A stretch of 32,098 bases of DNA, taken from assembly GCF_003149675.1 (NCBI RefSeq), contig NZ_LWMS01000009.1, positions 1 to 32,098 of the forward strand, read 5' to 3'. This document shows, piece after piece, positions 15,586 to 23,755 of the stretch. Positions within the stretch are counted from its first letter, which is position 1. Each line of letters begins with the position of its first letter. Both the position numbers and the translations under genes were made by a program. The notes beneath the pieces are model-generated. The model searched no databases and was not told the DNA's origin. It saw only the letters and a list, made by a program, of their open reading frames with translations. Origin of the DNA: Methanosphaera cuniculi. Lineage in GTDB: Archaea; Methanobacteriota; Methanobacteria; Methanobacteriales; Methanobacteriaceae.

Positions 15586-15925
15586 ATAAAACCTCCTTTT
15601 AAAATAATAGTAAAAAAAATCTATTTTAATATATAAAGAAATCATCTAAAATTTTTTATTAAAAAAAAATAGCATATCTTTATCTATTATTATTTTCTTA
15701 AAATATGTAACCTTATAATTTACTAATAAAAAAAAATAGAAATAATATCCTACATTTATAATAACAAATATCATAAAATCTAGTTTATCATACATTTTTT
15801 TATATTCTAGAAAACAAACATAATAATATACTTAAACATTCAAAATTTTTATAATAAATAAAATAATCTAATTTTTATAATAATTTTTAATAAAAAAAAA
15901 TAAAAAATATTATTGGAAGAATAAC
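15586..15925. other. divergent promoter region, SNF transporter 3 / gltX
   Basis: A 340-bp AT-rich region between divergent genes. It must hold both promoters. A plus-strand word AATATACTTAAAC (about 15826-15838) resembles the TATA box proposed for the histone gene (TACTTAAATA) and could drive gltX. No RNA gene or repeat stands out. Confidence 0.4.
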
Positions 15926-17623
15926 ATGGATATTGAAGAAACTATTTATAAATATGCACTAACAAATGCAATAGAACATTCCAATCAATGTCAGACAGGT
16001 TCTGTAATTGGAATGGTAATGTCAAAAAATCCTGAAATGAGAAAAGATCCAAAAACTGTATCACAAATAGCAGGACAAATGACAGCAAAAGTAAATAAAA
16101 TGACTCCAGAAGAACAACAAAGTGAACTTGAAAAATATGGTGGAGCTGAAGAACATAAAAGAACACCTGAAAAACCAAAAGGTCTTCCTGATCTTGAAAA
16201 TGTAAATGAAAAAAAAGGTGTAGTACTAAGATTTGCACCAAACCCATCAGGACCATTACATATTGGTCATGCAAGAGCAGCAATACTAAATAAGTTATAC
16301 CAAGAAAAATATGATGGAAAACTCATACTAAGAATAGAAGACACAGACCCAAAACGTGTAGAACCTGATGCATATGATGCTATAGTTGAAGATATTAACT
16401 GGCTTGGAATAAATCCTGATGAAATACACAAACAATCAGATCGTATGCAAATCTATTATGATTATGCTAAAAAAGCAATAGAAATAGGAGCTGCATACAT
16501 GTGTACATGTGATGGAGCAACATTTAAAGAACTTAAAGATAACTGCCAAGCATGTCCATGTCGTGATAATACAGTAGAAGAAAATCTCAAATTATGGGAT
16601 GAGTTTGAAAACATGAAAGAAGGTGAAGCTGTATTACGTATTAAAACAGATATTAACCATAAAAATCCTGCAATACGTGACTGGGTAGCTATGAGAATTG
16701 TAGATCAAGCACATCCACGTATGGGAAATGAATATAGAATATATCCTATGATGAACTTCTCAGTAACTGTAGATGATCATCTTATGGGATTAACACATGT
16801 ACTGCGTGGAAAAGATCATCTTGCAAATAGTGAAAAACAAGCATACTTATATGATCATTTTGGATGGGATATTCCTGAATTTATCCATTATGGACGTCTT
16901 AAGATGGATGATGTTGAACTTAGTACATCAAAAGCACGAGCAGGTATAGAAGATGGTACATACACAGGATGGGATGATCCACGCCTTGGAACTATTCGTG
17001 CAATAGCAAGACGAGGAATTGACAAAGAAGCACTATATGCATTAATTGAAGAAATTGGAACTAAACAAGCAGATGCAACAGTAAGCTGGAAGAAAGTATA
17101 TGGATTAAATCGTAACATTATAGAAGAGGAAGCTAACCGTTATTTCTTCATACCAAATCCTGTAATGGTAGATGTGGAAGATATTCCTGATGAATTTAAA
17201 ACCTATATACTAGAGCGTGAATTACATTACAATGAACCAGATCGTGGAATGAGACATCTTAAATTTGATCAAAAAGCATACATACCACAAGATGATTATG
17301 ATAAAGCATTAAAATCACAAAAACCACTAAGACTAATGGATCTTATAAACATTGACATAACAGAAGATGAAAAAGCTATATATAATTCTAACACACTTGA
17401 AGATGCTCAAAAACAGAAAGCTTCAATCATCCAATGGGTACCAACACAAGATGCAATAAAAGCAACAATAATTATGCCAGATAATACAAAAGTAGATGGA
17501 TACATTGAAAATGATGCAAAAGATCTTAAAGTTGATGATATAGTACAACTTGAAAGATTTGGATTTGCACGTGTTGATAACTTAGATGATGATACAATAA
17601 CATTTTACTACACACACAACTAG
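15926..17623 (+). CDS. gltX: glutamyl-tRNA synthetase, archaeal type
   Basis: A 565-residue class I synthetase that charges tRNA-Glu; archaeal enzymes of this type also make Glu-tRNA-Gln, which GatDE then amidates. A family-typical N-terminal helical extension (1-97) precedes the Rossmann catalytic domain with RFAPNPSGPLHIGHARAA (HIGH at 112-115), a cysteine cluster CTCDG...CQACPCRD (193-212) and the KMSKS-like LSTSK (332-336). The C-terminal half has the GlnRS-like beta-barrel anticodon domains (about 390-560), the eukaryotic/archaeal type rather than the bacterial helical cage. GGAAG lies about 7 nt before the ATG. dapL follows after a 133-bp gap containing a strong T-tract hairpin, so they are probably separate units. 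Confidence 0.96.
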   Translation: MDIEETIYKYALTNAIEHSNQCQTGSVIGMVMSKNPEMRKDPKTVSQIAGQMTAKVNKMTPEEQQSELEKYGGAEEHKRTPEKPKGLPDLENVNEKKGVVLRFAPNPSGPLHIGHARAAILNKLYQEKYDGKLILRIEDTDPKRVEPDAYDAIVEDINWLGINPDEIHKQSDRMQIYYDYAKKAIEIGAAYMCTCDGATFKELKDNCQACPCRDNTVEENLKLWDEFENMKEGEAVLRIKTDINHKNPAIRDWVAMRIVDQAHPRMGNEYRIYPMMNFSVTVDDHLMGLTHVLRGKDHLANSEKQAYLYDHFGWDIPEFIHYGRLKMDDVELSTSKARAGIEDGTYTGWDDPRLGTIRAIARRGIDKEALYALIEEIGTKQADATVSWKKVYGLNRNIIEEEANRYFFIPNPVMVDVEDIPDEFKTYILERELHYNEPDRGMRHLKFDQKAYIPQDDYDKALKSQKPLRLMDLINIDITEDEKAIYNSNTLEDAQKQKASIIQWVPTQDAIKATIIMPDNTKVDGYIENDAKDLKVDDIVQLERFGFARVDNLDDDTITFYYTHN

Positions 17624-17645
17624 AAAAAAATACATATCCACTCAT

Positions 17646-17687
17646 CACCTCCACACACACCTTTTTTTAGTAATATAACTAAAAAAA
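17646..17687 (+). terminator. C-patch, T-tract and hairpin terminator of gltX
   Basis: A 16-nt C-rich patch (CACCTCCACACACACC, 17646-17661) runs directly into T7, and TTTTTTTAGT (17662-17671) is perfectly complementary to ACTAAAAAAA (17678-17687) over a 6-nt loop. It starts 22 nt past the stop. This is the clearest plus-strand example of the C-then-T pattern in the window. Confidence 0.6.
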
Positions 17688-17756
17688 AAATATTTAGATA
17701 AATAAAACAACATAGAATATAATATAAAAAAAAATATAACAGATTGGTGAAATTAC

Positions 17757-18992
17757 ATGGTAGCAACAGTAAATGAAAATTTTGACCTAATACAAAATAA
17801 CTATCTATTTGTAGAAATAGCAAGACGAGTAGATGAATTCCAAAAACAAAACCCAGATGTAGATCTTATAAAAATGGGAATTGGAGATGTAACCCGTCCA
17901 CTAAGTAAAACAGTAGTAAAAGCATTTAAAGATGCAGTAGATGAAATGGGAAATGCAGATACATTCAGAGGATATGGACCTGAACAAGGATATGACTTCT
18001 TAATTGAAAAAATAATAGAAAATGATTATGAACCACTAGGAGTTGAACTTAAAAATTCAGAAGTATTCATAAGTGATGGAGCAAAATGTGATACAGGAAA
18101 CTTCCAAGAACTATTTTCACAAGATAACATAATAGCAGTAACAGATCCTGTATATCCTGTATATGTAGATAGTAATGTAATGGCAGGAAGAAGTGGAAAA
18201 CCACAAGAAGATGGATTCTATGAAAACATAGTATACTTACCTGCAACAGCAGAAAATGATTTTATCCCAGAACTTCCAAAAGAAGATGTAGATATCATAT
18301 ACTTATGTTACCCAAACAACCCAACAGGAACAACACTAACATATGATCAACTAAAACAATGGGTAGACTATGCAAAAGAAAACGATGCACTAATACTCTT
18401 TGATGCAGCATATGAAGCATTCATAAAATCAGATGATGTACCACATAGTATCTATGAAATTGAAGGTGCAAAAGATGTAGCTATAGAATTTAAAAGTTAC
18501 TCAAAAGTAGCAGGATTTACAGGAACAAGATGTGCATACTGTGTAGTACCAGAGGAAGTAACAATAAAAAATAGTAAAGGTGAAGATGTACAACTAACAC
18601 CACTATGGAACAGACGTCAATCAACCAAATTTAATGGAGTATCATACCCTGTACAAAAAGCAGCAGAAGCAATATACACACCAGAAGGTAAAAAAGAAAT
18701 ACAAGAAGATCTTGATTACTACGTTAAAAATGCACAACTTATACGTCAAAGTCTTGAAGATCTAGGACTTGATGTTTATGGTGGAGTAGACTCACCATAT
18801 ATTTGGGTAAAAACACCTAATGGAATAGATTCTTGGGAATTTTTCGATATTCTTCTTAATGATGCAAATGTTGTAAGTACACCAGGTGCAGGATTTGGTC
18901 CAAGTGGAGAAGGTTATATTAGACTTACTGCCTTTAACACATATGAAAAAACAAAAGAAGCAATGGAAAGAATTGCACAACTTGAATTTTAG
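17757..18992 (+). CDS. dapL: LL-diaminopimelate aminotransferase
   Basis: A 411-residue fold-type I PLP aminotransferase of the DapL type. It converts tetrahydrodipicolinate with glutamate directly to LL-diaminopimelate in lysine biosynthesis, the shortcut known from Methanobacteriales, chlamydiae and plants. Seen: [11 protein letters not shown] (39-49) near the N-terminus, [10 protein letters not shown] (70-79), [10 protein letters not shown] (106-115), YPNNPTG (185-191), the Schiff-base lysine K250 in [13 protein letters not shown] and the carboxylate-binding arginine nearby (R258). The length is normal. GGTGA lies 6 nt before the ATG. In this group lysine also enters pseudomurein cross-bridges. 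Codons are A-ending, becoming T-ending in the last 250 bp. Confidence 0.96.
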   Translation: MVATVNENFDLIQNNYLFVEIARRVDEFQKQNPDVDLIKMGIGDVTRPLSKTVVKAFKDAVDEMGNADTFRGYGPEQGYDFLIEKIIENDYEPLGVELKNSEVFISDGAKCDTGNFQELFSQDNIIAVTDPVYPVYVDSNVMAGRSGKPQEDGFYENIVYLPATAENDFIPELPKEDVDIIYLCYPNNPTGTTLTYDQLKQWVDYAKENDALILFDAAYEAFIKSDDVPHSIYEIEGAKDVAIEFKSYSKVAGFTGTRCAYCVVPEEVTIKNSKGEDVQLTPLWNRRQSTKFNGVSYPVQKAAEAIYTPEGKKEIQEDLDYYVKNAQLIRQSLEDLGLDVYGGVDSPYIWVKTPNGIDSWEFFDILLNDANVVSTPGAGFGPSGEGYIRLTAFNTYEKTKEAMERIAQLEF

Positions 18993-19009
18993 AAGTTAAA
19001 AAAAAATAT

Positions 19010-19050
19010 GATAAATAGAAAAAAGTTAATACTTTTTCTAAAAATTTATC
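19010..19050 (+). terminator. long hairpin after dapL
   Basis: An imperfect stem: GATAAAT (19010-19016) with ATTTATC (19044-19050), and inside it TAGAAAAAAG (19016-19025) with CTTTTTCTA (19032-19040), one bulge, loop TTAATA. It begins 17 nt after the dapL stop and is followed by T-rich DNA. It probably ends the dapL transcript before the histone promoter. Confidence 0.5.
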
Positions 19051-19116
19051 AATTTTCTTAATAAAATCCTACTAAAATAGCATTAAACATGCAATAAATC
19101 GGCTAATAAGGGGAAA

Positions 19117-19126
19117 TACTTAAATA
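19117..19126 (+). promoter_or_regulatory. predicted TATA box of the histone gene
   Basis: TACTTAAATA preceded by the purine-rich GGGGAAA (BRE-like) at 19110-19116. A transcription start about 25 bp on would fall near 19146-19150, just before the TGGAG ribosome-binding site, giving a very short leader. Composition makes any single TATA call uncertain. Confidence 0.45.
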
Positions 19127-19164
19127 ATACATGATACATAATTAAAAAATGGAGTTGAAAAAAG

Positions 19165-19374
19165 ATGACAGAAATACCAAAAGCACCAGTAACAAGAATT
19201 GCAAAAGCTGCAGGTGCAGAAAGAATTAGTAAAGACGCAGAAGAAAAATTAGTTGAAGCTGTAGAAGCTTACGCAAACAAATTATCAGAAGCTGCAATTG
19301 ACCTTGCAAAACACGCAGATCGTAAAACAATTCAGCCTGAAGATATCGAACTTGCATTAAAACACTTCTACTAA
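19165..19374 (+). CDS. archaeal histone (HMf family)
   Basis: A 69-residue histone-fold protein, the same length as HMfA/HMfB. It forms dimers and larger stacks that wrap DNA. Conserved positions are visible: an N-terminal IPKAPVTRIAKAAGAERIS (4-22), the central helix (about 23-50), and the RKTIQPEDIELA loop and helix (53-64) where R and T contact DNA. No tail extension is present. The ATG at 19165 has TGGAG about 10 nt before it. It is a single-gene unit with its own promoter and hairpin terminator. In a genome this AT-rich, histones would be a main chromatin protein. Codon use includes more C-ending codons (TAC, AAC, GAC), consistent with high expression. Confidence 0.97.
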   Translation: MTEIPKAPVTRIAKAAGAERISKDAEEKLVEAVEAYANKLSEAAIDLAKHADRKTIQPEDIELALKHFY

Positions 19375-19410
19375 GTGTCTTGATACAAATTTAAAATAAA
19401 TTATATAATT

Positions 19411-19462
19411 TAGAATTAATATAAATCTAATTCTATTTTATAAAAATTATTTACTTTTTTTT
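19411..19462 (+). terminator. hairpin and T-tract after the histone gene
   Basis: TAGAATTA (19411-19418) and TAATTCTA (19428-19435) form a perfect 8-bp stem with a 9-nt loop, 37 nt past the stop, followed by T8 at 19455-19462. Confidence 0.5.
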
Positions 19463-19635
19463 ATAAAATATTTTTTTAAACTTTTTAACTCATTTTTTTA
19501 TTTTATTATAAACTTTTATTTTTCTACATCAATTTTATTTATTTCACAGTACTTTTTTTTTAAAATGATATTTATATTCAAAAACTTGTTTTATCAGGTA
19601 ATTTATTTTTAAAAAAAGAAAAAAAAGTAAGTTAT

Positions 19636-19653
19636 AAAAAAAAAGGGGAGAGG
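19636..19653 (-). terminator. C-patch/T-tract terminator of proS
   Basis: On the minus strand CCTCTCCCC runs directly into T9 (A9 at 19636-19644), 22-39 nt past the proS stop codon. It is the tightest example of the pattern. Confidence 0.6.
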
Positions 19654-19674
19654 AAATATAGAGTTTTATTTTTT

Positions 19675-21081
19675 TTAGTATGTTTTTGAGACTAATACTT
19701 TATGATTTGCTTTGTTATCACAGTGTAGACAGTTTCCTTCTACTTCTGCTGGTTGTGTTCCTAGTATGTCTATGTTGAATTCTTCTTCTATTTGTTTTCC
19801 ACATTCTGTATTTCCACACCAGTTGAATGTTACAATTCCACCTTTTTTATTTATGGTTTTTCCTACATTTTCAAGTTTATCAACATGGTATGTTTTATCT
19901 TTTTGCCATTGTGTGGATTTTTCTTGCATTTTTTGTGTTATGTCATCAAGTGTGTCTTTGATTATACTTACAATTGTATCTTCGTTATATTCTATGAATT
20001 CTTTATCTCCTGTGTCACGACGGTTTAGTACTATGTTTCCATTTTCTATGTCTCTTGGTCCTACTTCTATTCTTATTGGTACTCCACGATTTTCCCATTC
20101 ATAGTATTTTTTACCTGGTCTTAGGTCTCGTTTATCTTGTTTTGTGCGTATTCCTGCATCTTTTAGTATTGATTCGAGTTTGTCTGTGAAGTTTAATACT
20201 ACATCTTGATTTTCTTTGAAGATAATTGGTATGATTATTACTTGTTCTGGTGCTACAATTGGTGGTAGTTGTAATCCTTTTTCATCTCCGTGTGCTGCAA
20301 TTAGTGCTGCTATTACACGGTCTGATAGTCCGTAACATACTTGGTGTGCATATTGATGTTCTGAGTTTTCATCTTCATATGTTATGTCAAATGTTTTTGC
20401 AAATGTTGTTCCAAGGTTGTGTACGGTTCCAATTTGTAGTGTTTTTCCATCTGGCATTATCATGTCAAATGCCATTGTGTATTTACTTCCTGGGAATTTG
20501 TCCCATTCTGGTCTTTTGCTTATTGTGTATGGTATTCCTAATTCATCAAATAGTGTTTTGTATATTTCAATTCCTTTTTGTACTTCTTCTTCTGCTTCTT
20601 CAGGGGTTGCATGTACTGTGTGTGTTTCGTTGAATGTTGTTATTTCTCGTACTCGTATTAGTGGTCTTGTGTGTTTTGTTTCGTATCTGAATGTGTTTAC
20701 TGTTTGATATACTTTTATTGGTAGATCCATGTGTGAACGTACCCATAGTGAGAACATTGGATACATTGATGTTTCACTTGTTGGTCTTAATGCGAGTTGT
20801 TCGTTAAGATCTCGTAGTCCTCCTTTTGTTACCCAGTATACTTCTTCTTCAAATCCTTTTACGTGTATTGCTTCTTTTGCTAGTTCTGATTGTGGTATTA
20901 GCATTGGGAAGAGTACTTCTTCATGTTCTTCGTTTAGTAGGTCTTCAAGAGCATTTAGCATGTTTTTTCTTATTTGAAATCCTCGTGGTAGCCATACGCT
21001 CATTCCTTTTATTGGGTATCTTGAATCTATTATTTCTGCTTCTTCTAGTATGTTGTGAAACCATTCATTAAATTTTTTCAT
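19675..21081 (-). CDS. proS: prolyl-tRNA synthetase, archaeal/eukaryotic type
   Basis: A 468-residue class II synthetase that charges tRNA-Pro. Class II motifs are visible: [12 protein letters not shown] early on, [19 protein letters not shown] (motif 2 region) and the later RIEVGPRD segment of the anticodon domain. The C-terminal zinc-like domain has CGNTEC and CLHC and ends in the usual Tyr of the archaeal/eukaryotic type; there is no bacterial editing insertion. The length is normal. GGTGAG sits 3 nt before the ATG, rather close. In Methanothermobacter, ProRS joins a complex with LysRS and LeuRS; neither gene is nearby. Single-gene unit, wobble A/C-ending. Confidence 0.96.
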   Translation of the reverse strand: MKKFNEWFHNILEEAEIIDSRYPIKGMSVWLPRGFQIRKNMLNALEDLLNEEHEEVLFPMLIPQSELAKEAIHVKGFEEEVYWVTKGGLRDLNEQLALRPTSETSMYPMFSLWVRSHMDLPIKVYQTVNTFRYETKHTRPLIRVREITTFNETHTVHATPEEAEEEVQKGIEIYKTLFDELGIPYTISKRPEWDKFPGSKYTMAFDMIMPDGKTLQIGTVHNLGTTFAKTFDITYEDENSEHQYAHQVCYGLSDRVIAALIAAHGDEKGLQLPPIVAPEQVIIIPIIFKENQDVVLNFTDKLESILKDAGIRTKQDKRDLRPGKKYYEWENRGVPIRIEVGPRDIENGNIVLNRRDTGDKEFIEYNEDTIVSIIKDTLDDITQKMQEKSTQWQKDKTYHVDKLENVGKTINKKGGIVTFNWCGNTECGKQIEEEFNIDILGTQPAEVEGNCLHCDNKANHKVLVSKTY

Positions 21082-21412
21082 TAACTCACCATTAATTTTA
21101 TTTTTTGTTATTATTTTTTTTTAGAAAAGTTATTTTATTTTTTTTTGTTATCCTCTTATTTTTTTCATAAAAGATGTTAGTATATATTTAGAGAATTTTT
21201 TTTTATAAAAAAGTGTTTATTTTATATTACTAGTTATATGTTTTGTTGTTTTTTAGTAAAATATTTTATTTTAAAAAAATAAGTGGATAGTGATATCTTA
21301 TTTAAAATGAAAGTTTAAATGATTTAGTAAAAAAAAAGTATGGGGATTAAAAAAAGAGTATGATGTTTAGTGCAAGGTTTTTTATTAAACTTGCATGTGT
21401 GTAAATTTTTTT
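21082..21412. other. spacer between proS and the YbjQ gene
   Basis: 331 bp, AT-rich, no ORF. It holds the YbjQ terminator complex (21329-21395) on the right and the proS promoter, not localised, on the left. Confidence 0.5.
21329..21395 (-). terminator. hairpin with two T-tracts after the YbjQ gene
   Basis: TGCAAGGTTT (21371-21380) pairs with AAACTTGCA (21387-21395) with one bulged G. On the minus strand this hairpin, 18 nt past the stop, is followed by T7 (21349-21355), CCCC (21342-21345) and T9 (21329-21337). Confidence 0.6.
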
Positions 21413-21727
21413 TTAGTCTATGAATTTTACTGCTGTTCCATAAGCTATGATTTCTGATGCCTCTGGTGTTATTGCCCCACTTCCATATCTTACCATTACT
21501 ATTGCATCTGCATTTTGTATTTGAGCTTCTTCAACCATACGTTCTGTTGCCATTGTACGTGCTTCATCTACCATTTTTGTATATTCTTTAAGTTCTCCTC
21601 CAACGATTGATTTGAATGCTTGTGTCATATCTTTTAGTACATTTTTTGATTGTACACAGTTTCCTCGTACTATTCCTATTACTTTATAATTTCTTCCTGG
21701 TATATTTTCTGTTGTTGTAATCATCAT
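21413..21727 (-). CDS. YbjQ (UPF0145) family protein
   Basis: A small homo-oligomeric cytosolic protein of the YbjQ/UPF0145 family, about 104 residues, function unknown. Typical features are seen: ITTTENIPGRNYKVIGIVRG at the N-terminus, the helix with MTQAFKSIVGGELKEYTKM, the ARTMATERMVEEA helix, and the end segment NADAIVMVRYGSGAI...EIIAYGTAV. I start it at the ATG at 21727, because GAGAAGTTGATT lies just upstream; an in-frame TTG at 21736 is inside that sequence. The ATG at 21724 is also possible. Single-gene unit with a strong terminator. Confidence 0.88.
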   Translation of the reverse strand: MMITTTENIPGRNYKVIGIVRGNCVQSKNVLKDMTQAFKSIVGGELKEYTKMVDEARTMATERMVEEAQIQNADAIVMVRYGSGAITPEASEIIAYGTAVKFID

Positions 21728-21823
21728 GTTAATCAACTTCTCATAAAAATTTTTTTTATGTTATTATAATTTTATTTATATAACATAAATAATTATTTAT
21801 TTTAAGATTATAAACTATTAATT

Positions 21824-22504
21824 ATGAGAAATATTGTTGTGATAATACCAGTTTCAAGTTTTATAACATCAAAAACTAGACTTTCTCCATTTTTAAGTGT
21901 TGATGAACGATCAAATCTCTTAAGATGTATGCTTAAAGATATTATTGAAACATTAAAAAGTGAAGATATAAGTGATATTGTAATTACAAGTAAAGATGAT
22001 GATGTACTAAGTTATGCTAAGTCACTTAACTTAGATGTATTTAAAGAATCAGAACATGAGTGTGATTTTCTTAACTTAGCTTTACTTGAAACAATAGAAT
22101 ATATAAAACAAACAAAAACAGATAGTCAAATACTTATACTTCCTGCTGATATTCCATTAATATCAACTGAAAATATACAATATATTAAATCACATTTTAA
22201 AGATTTTATTATTGCACCATCAAGAGGTGGAGGAACAAATCTATTATACATATCAGATCATGAATTTATTCCAGAATTTGGTGAATTCAGCTTTTTTAAA
22301 CACCAAATACAAGCTAAAAAAAGAGAAATTCCATTAAATATATATGATTCATTCTTCTTATCACTTGATATAAATACACCTGAAGATCTAGGAGAACTCA
22401 TGTTACATGGAAAAATGACACAAACATACAATTATTTAGATAAAATAAATATAAAAGTTAAAAACAACCACGGAAAGGAAAGATTAAATGTATATAGAAA
22501 ATAA
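21824..22504 (+). CDS. cofC: 2-phospho-L-lactate guanylyltransferase
   Basis: A 226-residue nucleotidyltransferase-fold protein that activates 2-phospho-L-lactate (or a related phospho-acid) with GTP in coenzyme F420 synthesis; CofD and CofE act next. Seen: the N-terminal nucleotide loop IIPVSSFITSKTRLSPFLS (8-26), the metal-binding LPADIPLI (about 105-112) and APSRGGGTNLLY (about 131-142). The length is normal for the family. No clear Shine-Dalgarno precedes the ATG, and a TATA-like stretch lies about 25 bp upstream, so a leaderless transcript is possible. Its last 17 bp overlap thiD, so the two are coupled. Confidence 0.93.
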   Translation: MRNIVVIIPVSSFITSKTRLSPFLSVDERSNLLRCMLKDIIETLKSEDISDIVITSKDDDVLSYAKSLNLDVFKESEHECDFLNLALLETIEYIKQTKTDSQILILPADIPLISTENIQYIKSHFKDFIIAPSRGGGTNLLYISDHEFIPEFGEFSFFKHQIQAKKREIPLNIYDSFFLSLDINTPEDLGELMLHGKMTQTYNYLDKINIKVKNNHGKERLNVYRK

Positions 22505-23258
22505 ATTTAAAGAAGAAAAACCATGCTCAATGACAATAGCAGGACTAGATCCATCAGCAGGAGCAGGACTACTTGCTGATCTTAAAACATTTCAAGCACA
22601 TGATATCTATGCAACATGTGTATGTTCTACTCTAACTGCACAAAATCCATTTGAAGTAAAAAATGTAGAAAAAGTAGATCCTAGTTTTATAGCAGATGAA
22701 ATTGATATGATAATGGATGCATATCCAATTAAATATATTAAAACTGGCGTATTATATGCAAATGATATTATAAAAATAGTAAATAAAAAGGTAGTAGAAT
22801 ATGATTTATCTGTAATTGTTGATCCTGTAATGATATCAGAAAGTGGATGTGATTTATCAGGTGATAATTTTGCTGATAATTTAAAAGAAAATCTTCTTAA
22901 AAATGCTTATCTTACAACACCAAATATACATGAAGCTGAAAAATTAACAAATATGAAAATACAAACAGAAGATGATATGATAAATTCTGCATTAAAACTA
23001 AATAAATATTGTAACTGTGTAATTACAGGAGGTCATCTTTATGGAAATGATATATTATGTGTTGATGGTGAAATAACAAAAATTAAAGGTAACATGATAA
23101 AATCAGATAATACTCATGGAACAGGATGTAACTATTCAGCAGCAATAACATCAAATCTTATACATGAAAAAAGTTTAAAACAATCATGTCATAATGCTAA
23201 TAAATATATTCAAAAAGCAATAATGAATGGATTTTATAATACACCATATCAGTTCTAA
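22488..23258 (+). CDS. thiD: hydroxymethylpyrimidine/phosphomethylpyrimidine kinase
   Basis: A 256-residue ribokinase-fold kinase that phosphorylates HMP and HMP-phosphate for thiamine synthesis. Seen: MTIAGLDPSAGAGLLADLKTF (split over 15-35), VDPVM near 110, TPNIHEAEKLT, VITGGH, and the catalytic THGTGCNYSAAI with the GTGC anion hole. There is no C-terminal ThiN domain, which many archaeal ThiD proteins carry, so HMP-P:THZ-P coupling must be done by a separate enzyme. I use the ATG at 22488 with GGAAAGGAA 7-8 nt before it; an internal ATG at 22530 also fits the family start. It overlaps cofC by 17 bp. Its end abuts the ACT-protein terminator on the other strand. Confidence 0.94.
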   Translation: MYIENKFKEEKPCSMTIAGLDPSAGAGLLADLKTFQAHDIYATCVCSTLTAQNPFEVKNVEKVDPSFIADEIDMIMDAYPIKYIKTGVLYANDIIKIVNKKVVEYDLSVIVDPVMISESGCDLSGDNFADNLKENLLKNAYLTTPNIHEAEKLTNMKIQTEDDMINSALKLNKYCNCVITGGHLYGNDILCVDGEITKIKGNMIKSDNTHGTGCNYSAAITSNLIHEKSLKQSCHNANKYIQKAIMNGFYNTPYQF

Positions 23259-23283
23259 AAAAAAGTTTAAAATGGGTGGAGAG
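23257..23283 (-). terminator. C-patch/T-tract terminator of the ACT-protein gene
   Basis: On the minus strand CTCTCCACCC (GGGTGGAGAG at 23274-23283), then ATTTTAAAC and T8 (A8 at 23257-23264). It starts right at the stop codon, and the T tract overlaps the thiD stop, so the two converging transcripts share their ends. Confidence 0.55.
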
Positions 23284-23284
23284 T

Positions 23285-23713
23285 TTAAAGTGAGTATACA
23301 TCTTCACTTTTAACTATTGAAAATCCTATACCACCAAGAATATCTTGTGCAAGTTGGTTGTCATCTGTTTTAAGTACAACTAGTGCTTTGTTTGTTTTTT
23401 TATCTACAAATGCATAGATGTATTCAACATTTATTGATTCTTTAGTTAGTACATCAAGTGCACCTTCTAGTCCTCCTGGCTGATCTTCTACTTCTATTGC
23501 TAGAACATCTGCAAGACTTACTGCAAATTCATCTTCAAGTACTTTTTTTGCATCATCTGGATTTGATACTATCATTCTTAGTATTCCAAATTCTGATGTA
23601 TCTGCTATTGAAAGTGCTTTTATGTCTATGTTATTTTGTGCTAATATTTTTAGTGCTTTTTGTAGTCTTCCTTCTTTGTTTTCAAGAAATACTGATACTT
23701 GTTTTACTTGCAT
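23285..23713 (-). CDS. tandem ACT-domain protein
   Basis: A 142-residue protein made of two ACT domains: about 4-70 (KQVSVFLENKEGRLQKALKILAQNNIDIKALSI) and about 72-140 (IEVEDQPGGLEGALDVLTKESINVEYIYAF). ACT domains bind amino acids or similar small ligands and often act as allosteric sensors. There is no catalytic domain. AGAGGTAG precedes the ATG. It lies 42 bp downstream of the phenylacetate-CoA ligase gene, a neighbourhood known in several archaea, often with indolepyruvate:ferredoxin oxidoreductase. The likely job is sensing an aromatic amino acid or aryl acid; this is inference from context. Confidence 0.9.
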   Translation of the reverse strand: MQVKQVSVFLENKEGRLQKALKILAQNNIDIKALSIADTSEFGILRMIVSNPDDAKKVLEDEFAVSLADVLAIEVEDQPGGLEGALDVLTKESINVEYIYAFVDKKTNKALVVLKTDDNQLAQDILGGIGFSIVKSEDVYSL

Positions 23714-23755
23714 TTTGAATCTACCTCTTATTAAATATTATTTAAATTTATATTT

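Larger units (their letters stand above)
19375..19674. other. convergent region, histone / proS
   Basis: 300 bp between converging genes. It holds the histone hairpin and T tract (19411-19462, plus) and the proS C/T terminator (19636-19653, minus). The T-rich middle has no ORF. Confidence 0.5.

Noticed and set aside
15586-15645. N-terminal extension of SNF transporter 3
   Set aside because: The extension runs through a strong AGGAGG that serves the TTG at 15585, and the other copies lack it.
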